Assembly (NCBI GenBank): GCA_964353875.1
Contig: CAYGXU010000086.1
Coordinates: forward strand, 1 to 14,316
Source: MGNI01 sp964353875
GTDB taxonomy: Bacteria; Chloroflexota; Anaerolineae; Anaerolineales; E44-bin32
DNA length: 14,316 nucleotides
Direction of reading: 5' to 3'
The position numbers and the translations under genes were made by a program. The stretch's first letter is position 1, and every line of letters starts with the position of its first letter. Below the pieces are notes generated by a model. It worked only from the letters and a program-made list of their open reading frames with translations, made no database searches and was not told the origin of the DNA. Positions 7,143 through 14,139 of the stretch are shown piece after piece.

Positions 7143-8363
7143 ATGGCCAGGTATGACTATAAAATCTTTTCTCAAGGCAAGATCGGCGCTCTGACGTTGT
7201 CTAATCGTTTGGTTCGGTCGGCGACCTGGGACCCATCCATCTTGAAAAGTCGCAAGATGACGGATGAAATCCTCCTGCTCTATCAGGAACTCGCCGCTGG
7301 GGGCGTGGGGATGATCATCACGGGAGGCTTGCCTGTGATCGAGAAAGAGATGCTTGTGGGTGGGGACCCAGAAGGAAAGGCCTGCTCATATGAAGATGTC
7401 CATGTAGAGGGAATCAATCGAATCGCTGAAGCGGTACACCTTTCAGGAATGGGCTGCAGGATTATCGCTCAACTCGAAGCTGGATACTTGGGTGCAGGTC
7501 CTTCGGAAATGCTTTCCCCGTTTCAGGGGGAAGCATTTAGGTCCCTCTCCAGAGAAGAAATTTATAAAGTCGTGAAGTGTTTCATTGAGGCCATCCTCAA
7601 GATGAAACAATGTGGTTTTGATGGTGTCCAGCTTCATGCAGCCCATGGAGGGCTCTTGAGTTGTTTCCTCTCACCATACACCAACCGCCGTATAGATGAG
7701 TATGGAGGTTCGGTAGAGAACAGGGTCAGGATTGTGAGGGAGATCATCTCTGAAGCGAAGGAAGAAGTCGGCGACTTTCCTATTCTTATTAAAATGAACT
7801 GCACGGACTATGTCGAGGGAGGGTTAGAAATGGAGACCTTCCCCGCGTTGGCCAAGGAGATTGAGAACTCAGGTGTCGATGCTCTCGAAATCAGCGGTGG
7901 TATGTGGGACTGTTTGGTCAGGAGTGAAGAGGAGCTTGGCTTTCGCCCTGTGCCCGCTCCCGAATCCCATACCCGCATCCATCGCCCGTACAAGCAGAGT
8001 TATTTCCGGAAATTCGCTGAAAAGCTAGAGCTCGACATCCCAGTGATCCTTGTAGGCGGCAACAGAGACATTGAACGGATAGAAGAGATTGTGCAGCAGG
8101 GAAAGGTGGACTTTATTGCATTGTGTCGCCCATTGATCTGCGAGCCGGATCTACCCAAACGCTGGCTCGAAGGGCACGGCTCAACTTCCGCCGAGTGTAT
8201 CTCCTGCAACTCCTGCATCTACAACATGATTGTCCACCCCGAAAGGCAGGAACCGGGCATCGTCGCCTGCATCCTTAAAAAGGACAAAAGTCAATATGCA
8301 ATGGCGCAAGAATGGCTTTCTTCTTGGGTGAGGAACAATCAGGCCTCATCGCGTCATGGGTGA
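7143..8363 (+). CDS. Old Yellow Enzyme-family NADH:flavin oxidoreductase with C-terminal cysteine cluster
   Basis: This 406-residue FMN-dependent TIM-barrel oxidoreductase is of the type that reduces activated C=C bonds. Landmarks are NRLVRSATWD (21-30), QLHAAHGGLLSCFLSPYTN with H165 and H168, RIDEYGGSVENRVR (183-196), the GVDALEISGG strand (244-253), LVGGNRD (303-309) and CRPLICEPDLPKRW (328-341). A cluster of C352, C355, C358 and C376 follows the barrel, resembling the [4Fe-4S] site of 2,4-dienoyl-CoA reductase-type members, but the chain stops about 30 residues later, so their FAD/NADH-binding half is absent. The usual Q-L-x-H-x-G-R of the family is replaced by QLEAGYLG (110-117). I chose ATG 7143 because MARYDYKIFSQGKIG is a typical family start; TTG 7089 would add 18 polar residues. 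The substrate is unknown, and no partner reductase gene is adjacent. Confidence 0.85.
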   Translation: MARYDYKIFSQGKIGALTLSNRLVRSATWDPSILKSRKMTDEILLLYQELAAGGVGMIITGGLPVIEKEMLVGGDPEGKACSYEDVHVEGINRIAEAVHLSGMGCRIIAQLEAGYLGAGPSEMLSPFQGEAFRSLSREEIYKVVKCFIEAILKMKQCGFDGVQLHAAHGGLLSCFLSPYTNRRIDEYGGSVENRVRIVREIISEAKEEVGDFPILIKMNCTDYVEGGLEMETFPALAKEIENSGVDALEISGGMWDCLVRSEEELGFRPVPAPESHTRIHRPYKQSYFRKFAEKLELDIPVILVGGNRDIERIEEIVQQGKVDFIALCRPLICEPDLPKRWLEGHGSTSAECISCNSCIYNMIVHPERQEPGIVACILKKDKSQYAMAQEWLSSWVRNNQASSRHG

Positions 8364-9106
8364 TAAACTTTCTCTCTCGCGGGTTACCAATCTTTGTTCC
8401 TGAAAAGGCTATTTGCAGATGGAATGAGGGATGCAACCAGAATATTGTTAAGAGGGCAGTCTCCCAAACTAGTCAGTCATCAGCGCGACATACTAAAATC
8501 AGGCCCAATTATGTTAGCCTGAGCAGTCCTTCGGCTTCAATGAGGATAAACTTCGAGACGAAGGATCCCTGAGCTATCTCTTTTTATACGGCCATCATAG
8601 GGATCCTTCCCTCCACTTCCTTCTGCGCCAAGATGACAATCCCTACATAATTGTGCGATTAGCAAATCAAAAATAATGGAAGGCTTATGCTCTTTCCGTG
8701 AGATGTAAAACCCTTGCATACGAGAGTAAAGATAGAGCGATGCGTTTTCATCCGCAGCATTTAGGAGCCATCATGGCGATAATCCGCTCTATCCTGTTGG
8801 GGTGAAGCACGATAAAAGCCCCAGCAGTCGAATTGAATCAAAAAATGATTCCAGCGCTCAAAATATTCTCGGCAATTTCCGACAATGAAATAAATAATCG
8901 AACGGCCGAAGATGGATTCGCGCGGAACAAATCTACTGCTCGATCTTGTTACACCTTTTCTGCCGAAATCGTGATTGACTCGAATGACGGAAGATGGGCG
9001 AAGATGAATTGGGCTTACTTAGTATCGCTGTTCAGGTCGAGATCGCAAGACCTGCCAGGGCGAAGGACCATAAGGCCGGATAATTAGGTCAATTCCAAGA
9101 CAGACC
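8364..9106. other. Gene-poor stretch with one inverted repeat
   Basis: No ORF here shows both a ribosome site and protein-like features; candidates at 8312-8572 and 8833-9087 (+) and 8537-8719 (-) look random. The stretch contains an 11-bp inverted repeat at 8560-8609. A weak imperfect hairpin (TTAGGTC at 9084-9090 with GACCCTAA at 9103-9110) lies over the stop of the minus-strand RRM gene and has no T-tract. Confidence 0.5.
8560..8609. repeat. Perfect 11-bp inverted repeat
   Basis: GAAGGATCCCT (8560-8570) is repeated inverted as AGGGATCCTTC (8599-8609) with a 28-nt spacer that includes a CTCTTTTTATA tract. Each arm also contains the palindrome GGATCC. It could be a weak stem-loop at the end of the oxidoreductase transcript, but the distance of about 200 bases from the stop argues against this. 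Its role is unknown. Confidence 0.45.
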
Positions 9107-9439
9107 CTAATAATCCCGCCTACCCCCACCTCGCGAACCCTTGCGATCCCCTCGAAAACCCTTTTGATCACCAGAGCGGCTTCCCCGCTCTTCGCGTGGG
9201 CGAGCCATATTCACTTTAATCTCACGCTCATTCAAGTTGTAGCTATTCAGAAGTTTGATGGCTTCTTCAGCTTCAGCTTGAGTGCTCATTTCTACAAAAC
9301 CGAATCCTTTTGAACGTCCCGAATCGCGGTCATTGATGATGGTCACTGACGTGACAGTTCCTGCTCGTCCGAATAATTCTTTTAGTTCCTCCTCCGTTGC
9401 TGAATAGGGCAAGTTGCCGACATATAGTTTCACATCCAT
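9107..9439 (-). CDS. RRM-domain RNA-binding protein with Gly/Arg-rich tail
   Basis: This 110-residue protein has a single RNA-recognition motif followed by a disordered basic tail. RNP2 is LYVGNL (5-10) and RNP1 is KGFGFVEM (44-51); two aromatic residues of RNP1 (F46 and F48) are in place to stack on RNA bases. Residues 80-110 are rich in Arg and Gly (R-G-G-G-R-R-D-Y at the end), like cyanobacterial and Chloroflexota Rbp proteins. Members of this family are often cold-induced and act as RNA chaperones or in mRNA localisation. The start is supported by AAGGAG on the minus strand (9450-9455) ten bases ahead of the ATG. It is a single-gene unit with about 450 bases of non-coding sequence upstream. 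Confidence 0.93.
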   Translation of the reverse strand: MDVKLYVGNLPYSATEEELKELFGRAGTVTSVTIINDRDSGRSKGFGFVEMSTQAEAEEAIKLLNSYNLNEREIKVNMARPREERGSRSGDQKGFRGDRKGSRGGGRRDY

Positions 9440-9495
9440 TAGCGAATATCTCCTTGTAGTGACTGGCGATTGGTTCAGTCAAATAAGATGCCGCC

Positions 9496-9534
9496 ATCCC
9501 TCGTAATAAAGGTGGGTCAGCACAATCCCTCGTA
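9496..9534. repeat. Direct repeat of a 10-mer in the RRM gene leader
   Basis: ATCCCTCGTA occurs at 9496-9505 and again at 9525-9534, start to start 29 bases apart. On the RRM coding strand this reads TACGAGGGAT twice, about 60-95 bases before the start codon. It may be a regulator or RNA-protein site, or chance. Confidence 0.3.
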
Positions 9535-9630
9535 TATCCTATTACGCGATTATCCTTATCATACTATAGAACGTCGTCGATTGCGAATAGGATTAAGGTC
9601 GATCCTTTGAATGGTTAAGGAGCGTTGTCC

Positions 9631-9653
9631 CCATTTGAATTGACTTCAAATGG
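9631..9653. repeat. Perfect 9-bp hairpin in intergenic region
   Basis: CCATTTGAA (9631-9639) pairs fully with TTCAAATGG (9645-9653) around a 5-nt loop. It stands between two divergent genes, so it is not an obvious terminator for either. An operator-like dyad or an RNA structure far upstream of the RRM gene are the options. Confidence 0.45.
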
Positions 9654-9890
9654 CTCTTGATCTCCTCGTAATATGCAGCCAAGCCTCGGAAAATAATCGA
9701 AAGGCGCTATGAATGATCTACGGATGCATGACGACCCATAACAAATAACCTGGCGCAAGTGGCTTATGATGATTTGCAGGAGAAACAAAGATGTGCGAAA
9801 ATCAATAAAAGGCCATACTCCAATCCGCTCAGTTCGAGCTTTTTGGGCCGCTCGAACAATCCTCTTAGATGAGATCGATGCTTTTTTGCG

Positions 9891-10349
9891 ATGAGTGAGA
9901 AGTTCCGGGTAAATTATGGTGATCTTTTGTCGGGTTGGTTGCCGGTTGAGATATCATCAGGCAGTCAACACCTTCTATTTTATGCTTCCTATACTCCGTA
10001 TAGCTCTTTACGAGAACTTGTGGATGCGCTCATTTCGCTTCTCACAACGGAAGGTCAATCTACGGCACGTTGGAATACAGAATCCATTGAATATGACTTC
10101 GTTTTCAATGCTGGCGAGTTTGAGAGTTCACTCAAAGTTATCGAATACCCCGATCATGGTCGAAGATTAAATTTAGGAAACACGGTTTTCAACATGGCTG
10201 GATCAGCGATGCAGATTGTGCTTCCGTTTTGGCGTCAATTACGTCATATAGAATTTCGACCAGGATTTATTGAGGAATGGAAAAGAAACTTTCCAACAAG
10301 AGAACTAGGGATCCTCCATAATTTGATTAAAAAAGCAAAACAAAAATAG
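9891..10349 (+). CDS. Hypothetical 152-residue soluble protein
   Basis: I do not recognise this protein. It has no signal peptide or membrane helix. The chain alternates predicted strands and helices: WLPVEIS, HLLFYASY, a leucine-rich helix RELVDALISLLTTE (41-54), a strand pair around SIEYDFVFNAGEFESSLKVIEYP (65-87), a hydrophobic stretch NMAGSAMQIVLPFWRQL (101-117), and a basic, lysine-rich C-terminus (LIKKAKQK). Size and mixed alpha/beta character would fit a small adaptor or an immunity-type protein, but nothing nearby supports this. ATG 9891 has no good Shine-Dalgarno sequence. The reading frame is uninterrupted and the composition is protein-like, which is the main evidence that it is a gene. 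Confidence 0.55.
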   Translation: MSEKFRVNYGDLLSGWLPVEISSGSQHLLFYASYTPYSSLRELVDALISLLTTEGQSTARWNTESIEYDFVFNAGEFESSLKVIEYPDHGRRLNLGNTVFNMAGSAMQIVLPFWRQLRHIEFRPGFIEEWKRNFPTRELGILHNLIKKAKQK

Positions 10350-10483
10350 TGGTTACATTTTCATCAGGGAAAGGCAAGATATAGGGCAGAATCCATACAA
10401 TCCCAACCAGTATCCCACGATAAATAAGTCATGTCCTGCATCCCATCTCGATACGATTGTTTTGATTAATAATAACCACTGAG

Positions 10484-10761
10484 ATGAATTGCACCATTTG
10501 TTTGGTGGATTTAGACATCGAGCAGGAGAAAACCTACAGCCTGGTCTTTCCGAAAAAGTTGACATTCAATAAAGTAACCTTTCCATATTGGCGCCTGATG
10601 GTACCGTCCTGCCGGGCTGCCAAGTCGGTGATCTGATCGAATGGGAAGCACATGCCGCTAAAAGACGCTTGCGAATGAAGAAGATCCTCTATCAGCCTGA
10701 AGCATCCGGCGATCACCGCCTCTGGCCGCCTTGGATGGACATGATGGCATCAAGGAGTTAA
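10484..10761 (+). pseudogene. Frameshifted remnant of Rnk/GreA-family C-terminal domain
   Basis: Two adjacent frames together encode the C-terminal (FKBP-like) domain seen in Rnk and GreA/GreB-type RNA-polymerase-binding factors. The first frame (from ATG 10484) reads MNCTICLVDLDIEQEKTYSL and then VFPKKLTFN. The second, from 10573 to the TAA at 10759, reads SNLSILAPDGTVLPGCQVGD, then LIEWE, and later KILYQPEASGDHRL. The known E. coli Rnk ends similarly with LEYQPEAAGDYLL after an APVGAALLGLRVGD segment. The change of frame at about 10571-10572 needs one missing base (or two extra). No N-terminal coiled-coil domain was found upstream (10350-10483), so the gene is both truncated and shifted. 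No ribosome site is visible. A sequencing error could explain the shift but not the missing N-terminus. Confidence 0.7.
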
Positions 10762-10889
10762 AAAGTTATCCAAGCAAACGTAGCTGCAAAGCGATCCCTG
10801 ATGCTCCGCCAACGCGTCATGTTTGCGCACCCTCACTGCTGGACACACAGACTTTCCAGCAGGATAAATCATAGGGAGAGAGAAATTTC

Positions 10890-11372
10890 ATGAGCCAAAA
10901 GGCATTGCAGGACGATTATCCCGATCACCTCAGCCAGTGCTATAGCTGCGGTCGGCTCAACCAACATGGCTTGCAGATCAAGAGCTATTGGGATGGCGAA
11001 GAGGCCATATGCCTATTCCTGCCCCAGCCATATCACATCGCTGTTCCAGGATATGTTAACGGCGGTGTAATCGCCTCGGTAATCGACTGCCATTGCATTG
11101 CCACCGCTCTGGCGCAGTACGATGGCAGTGAAAGGCGGATGTTCGATCGAGAGCCATCGACTTATTGCCTCACTGCCTCCTTGCATATAGACTACCTGCG
11201 CCCGACTCCCTTGGGCGTGCCTTTAGAGATTCGGGCTCGAGTCAAAGAGGTCATGGGCAGGAAAGTCGTGGTTGCAGCAACCGTATCCGCCCATGGAGAA
11301 TTGACCGTCCGAGGTGAGGTCGTTGCAGTCCGTGTCTCGGAACCGATTGTCCCCAATGAAAATGCGATTTAA
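10890..11372 (+). CDS. PaaI-like hotdog-fold thioesterase
   Basis: This 160-residue protein is predicted to hydrolyse an acyl-CoA-type thioester in the cytoplasm. The N-terminal CYSCGRLNQHGLQIK (17-31) is the C-x-x-C-G-x-x-N-x-x-G-L signature common in this PaaI-like subgroup. The hotdog helix follows a PGYVNGGVIASVIDCH segment (53-68), with G58, G59 and D66 in the positions of the catalytic loop and acidic residue. Later strands are TASLHIDYLRPTPLG (95-109) and the helix-free end with VVVAATVSAHGE and GEVVAVRV, typical of the fold. ATG 10890 follows AGGGAG (10873-10878). It appears to be a single gene. The substrate cannot be predicted. Length and motifs are complete. Confidence 0.85.
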   Translation: MSQKALQDDYPDHLSQCYSCGRLNQHGLQIKSYWDGEEAICLFLPQPYHIAVPGYVNGGVIASVIDCHCIATALAQYDGSERRMFDREPSTYCLTASLHIDYLRPTPLGVPLEIRARVKEVMGRKVVVAATVSAHGELTVRGEVVAVRVSEPIVPNENAI

Positions 11373-11922
11373 GGTATCAAGAAAGAAGGCTAAGGATTTA
11401 ACGAAGCTCCGCCTCAAACCGATAAGTTTAACGAAGTCATGATGATTTTCTATCTGCTTTGTTTCCGGTACAGCCTATTCCTTAGAATTTGGCTCTTGGG
11501 CTGATTCAAGTAACCAAAGTGATCCAACCTTGGATAGATCCGGCATTTCTTGCTCCGGTACAATTGGTCAAACTAATTTTTACGATCTCCTCTGTATGAA
11601 AGCACAGTGTCAGACGCTGTATGATTTGGCCAACCTTACCCCCCTTTCATCCCCCCATTTGCGCCACGAAAAGCCATTTTGGGAATACCCTGAATGGCGC
11701 AAATGGGGGGACAGAGGGGGGTCATGGGCGAATCGGAATGAAAGATGCTATGGATAATAAGATCGTGCTGGATCTTTATGAAGACTAATTTTGCTCTGTT
11801 TGTAAAGAATTCCCAATGTCAAGGGATTCAATGGTCTGCGCAGTCGTCGCCCTCCTAACGCGATTATTATTGTAGAATATGAAAGTATCCGATTCCCTTC
11901 CACCACAGAGGATAAGGACCCA
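11373..11922. other. Gap with a large palindrome, upstream of the S10 peptidase
   Basis: No supported gene lies here. The 10-mer TTTAACGAAG occurs at 11397-11406 and 11427-11436. A long C-run/G-run palindrome occupies 11639-11721. The 75-codon + strand ORF at 11530-11757 reads through that palindrome and is not credible. AAGGA at 11913-11917 is the ribosome site for the peptidase gene. Confidence 0.55.
11639..11721. repeat. Long palindromic element with C-run/G-run arms
   Basis: CCCCCCATTTGCGCCA (11651-11666) pairs perfectly with its inverse (11695-11710), and an outer C6 (11639-11644) pairs with G6 (11716-11721) across a 6/5-nt internal loop. The apical loop is 28 nt. The structure is 83 bases long and lies alone in an intergenic region. 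Its form fits a dispersed palindromic repeat (REP- or MITE-like without transposase); it could also act as a transcription barrier between the thioesterase and peptidase genes. No T-tract follows, so it is not a standard intrinsic terminator. Confidence 0.75.
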
Positions 11923-13395
11923 ATGACTGAAGATGAAAAACCCAAGACCGAAGGAAAGACAGAAGATAAGGAAAAGAAGCGCAAGTTGCTCGGGCTGGAG
12001 CCGGTTGAGACCCGGCACGAGCGCAAACTCAAGACGCGTGTACTGAAATACACCGCTACGACAGGCGCGATCCCCCTCAAAGATGAGTTCGATGAAACCG
12101 AAGCTGAGATCTTCTTCATCGCCTACACGCTCGAGCATTCCGGCGACCTATCTCAGCGCCCGCTCATCTTCGTTTTCAACGGAGGTCCCGGCTCATCCTC
12201 CATCTGGCTGCACATGGGCGCCGTCGGCCCGAGGCGGGTGAGAATGCAAGACGAGGGTTGGATGCCCGCCCCTCCCTACACCCTTGAACCGAACGAACAT
12301 ACCTGGCTTGATCTGGCTGACCTGGTCTTCATCGATCCGGTTGGCACCGGTTATAGCCGCGCCGCCCGCGAAGAGCAGGACAAGAAATTCTGGAGCGTCA
12401 AGGGGGATGTCGAATCGGTGGGCGAGTTCATCCGACTATATTTAACTCGCTACCAACGATGGACCTCGCCGCTTTTCCTGGCGGGCGAAAGCTACGGGAC
12501 TACCCGCGCTGCCGGGTTGGCCGGATATTTGGTTGATAAAGGAATTGCCTTTAACGGCATCATATTACTTTCGACTGCACTTAGCTTGAGGGCAATTTTC
12601 TTCGATGACGGGGATGACTTGCCATTCCAATTGTTCATCCCGACCTATGCCGCTACGGCCTGGTATCACAAGAAACTCGATCCCGACCTTCAGAAGCGAG
12701 AGCTACGCGAACTGCTGGAAGAAGTCGAAGCCTGGTCGGAAGGCGAATATACCGTCGCCCTGATGAAAGGTGACCGTTTGAGTGAAGACGAGCGGCAGGC
12801 TGTGGCGAAGCAACTGGCACGTTACACAGGTCTTGATCTCGAATATATCGCGGGAACGAACCTGCGTGTCGATATCCACCGCTTCTGCAAAGAGCTTCTA
12901 CGCTATGAAAAGCGCAGCGTCGGGCGGCTCGATTCACGCTTCAAAGGCGTTGAAGCCATCGCCGCGACCGAGATCCCGGAGTTCGACCCTTCCTTCCTGG
13001 CGATCAAACCGCCCTACACCGCCATGTTCAACGACTACGCCCGCAGCGAACTTGGCATCCGGACCGACTTGACCTATGAACCATTGAGTGAAACTGTTAA
13101 TCAGAAATGGGAGTGGGAGAAGGGCAAATTACCCAACACCGGTGAAGCGCTGCGCAGCGCGGTCGCCAAGAATCCGTTCATGAAGGTTTTTGTAGGACAG
13201 GGATACTTTGACCTGGCCACCCCCCACTTCGCCACCGAATACATGATCACTCACATGAACATTGACTCCGCATTACGAGCAAATGTCACCAAAGCCTTCT
13301 ATCAGGCTGGTCACATGTTCTACCTGGACATCCATTCTCTGGCTCAGCTGAAAGAGGATATCGCCGAATTCGTCAAATCAGCCTTGGAGCGTTGA
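11923..13395 (+). CDS. S10-family serine carboxypeptidase-like protein
   Basis: This 490-residue alpha/beta-hydrolase belongs to peptidase family S10, known for removing C-terminal amino acids. The motifs are complete: oxyanion-hole NGGPGSSS (86-93), FIDPVGTGYS (136-145), catalytic Ser in GESYGTT (S190), Asp in GYFDLATP (D430) and His in QAGHMFY (H463). Most S10 enzymes are secreted or vacuolar, but here the N-terminus is about 40 highly charged residues (many Lys, Glu and Asp) with no hydrophobic signal segment, so a cytoplasmic location is predicted unless another export route is used. ATG 11923 follows AAGGA (11913-11917). The gene stands alone between a palindromic repeat and a decayed acetyltransferase. 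Its substrate specificity is not predictable. Confidence 0.92.
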   Translation: MTEDEKPKTEGKTEDKEKKRKLLGLEPVETRHERKLKTRVLKYTATTGAIPLKDEFDETEAEIFFIAYTLEHSGDLSQRPLIFVFNGGPGSSSIWLHMGAVGPRRVRMQDEGWMPAPPYTLEPNEHTWLDLADLVFIDPVGTGYSRAAREEQDKKFWSVKGDVESVGEFIRLYLTRYQRWTSPLFLAGESYGTTRAAGLAGYLVDKGIAFNGIILLSTALSLRAIFFDDGDDLPFQLFIPTYAATAWYHKKLDPDLQKRELRELLEEVEAWSEGEYTVALMKGDRLSEDERQAVAKQLARYTGLDLEYIAGTNLRVDIHRFCKELLRYEKRSVGRLDSRFKGVEAIAATEIPEFDPSFLAIKPPYTAMFNDYARSELGIRTDLTYEPLSETVNQKWEWEKGKLPNTGEALRSAVAKNPFMKVFVGQGYFDLATPHFATEYMITHMNIDSALRANVTKAFYQAGHMFYLDIHSLAQLKEDIAEFVKSALER

Positions 13396-13540
13396 CATGC
13401 CCTTGCTGCCAATGACCTGATGCAGTGTATACACTCCAAAGTGGGATCAAGTGTTAATACCATTGAGTGGGGCAGCACATAAAACCAGTGGATGAATGCC
13501 TCTTAGTAGACGATCTTACCAACCAGCGGAAGGAACTTCA

Positions 13541-14002
13541 ATGCTGCATGAGGGTCACATTTACCAGTAGGGCGATGTCTCCCTTCGCCCGTCTGACCAC
13601 AAGCGTATTCGCAGTTCGCCGAAATCGTCAGACGTGCAGACTGATGTAGAAGAATGGCTTTCCGCCTCGTCGGATCGTGATGATATCTATTACTTCTCGA
13701 TTTATCATCAAGAGGACTTGGTAGGGCAGATCATCCTTCACGACATAGACTGGCAGAGCGCGGCGCCTGGTGATGGACTCGGCATAAGCCTAGCCTTCTT
13801 TGAGATATGCCAACCTAATCGAACAAAACCTGATAATTCGACCATGTCTCACAGGCCAAAGCCCGTGCTGCCTCAAGCTTGGATCAAGGCAGATTATTTC
13901 GGAGGCTATAGACATCCATGTGCTGACAATCGTTTTCAGTTGAGGCGCGGAGGATCACCAGATCGGCGGGCTGCAGGCCGGCTCTGCTTCTCCAGAGCAT
14001 AG
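13541..14002 (+). pseudogene. Decayed GNAT-family N-acetyltransferase
   Basis: An ATG at 13541, seven bases after GGAAGGA (13528-13534), opens a frame reading MLHEGHIYQ, then TAG (13568-13570), and the same frame continues with GDVSLRPSDHKRI. The Y-x-G-x-x-V-x-L-R-P start is typical of GNAT acetyltransferases. Further on, DVEEWLSASSDRDDIYYFSI and EDLVGQIILHDIDW (to about 13755) look like the GNAT strands before the acetyl-CoA site. The segment between them is shorter than usual. After FFEICQPN (about 13817) the expected Q/R-x-x-G-x-G/A acetyl-CoA loop is missing and the translation is no longer recognisable up to the TAG at 14000-14002. The stop plus the lost cofactor loop indicate a pseudogene. 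Confidence 0.6.
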
Positions 14003-14139
14003 CTTCTGCAATCAAACTAGGGACATTGACAATGCCCACCTCGCCTTCCCGTATCCGAAGCAGAATGATCAGGCTGTTCATGAATTAGTTGTAACAGACC
14101 TAAGAGGCAGATGCATTTCTAAATGAAGCCAATGATCCT

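Larger units (their letters stand above)
9440..9890. other. Divergent upstream region of the RRM gene and the 9891 gene
   Basis: This stretch of about 450 bases has no gene. On the minus strand it would be the promoter and leader of the RRM gene; AT-rich blocks near 9536-9570 contain -10-like hexamers, but no convincing -35/-10 pair can be fixed by eye. The 10-mer ATCCCTCGTA occurs at 9496-9505 and 9525-9534, and a perfect hairpin lies at 9631-9653. Confidence 0.5.

Noticed and set aside
8833..9087. 84-codon + strand ORF upstream of the RRM gene end
   Set aside because: Starts at TTG without a ribosome site and has no family features.
11530..11757. 75-codon ORF across the palindrome
   Set aside because: It reads through both arms of the inverted repeat and gives a low-complexity, histidine/tryptophan-rich product.
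13884..14081. 65-codon minus-strand ORF near the GNAT remnant
   Set aside because: Considered as a MntA-like partner of HepT, but it has no nucleotidyltransferase G-S-x-A-x-G motif and lies on the downstream side of the toxin.
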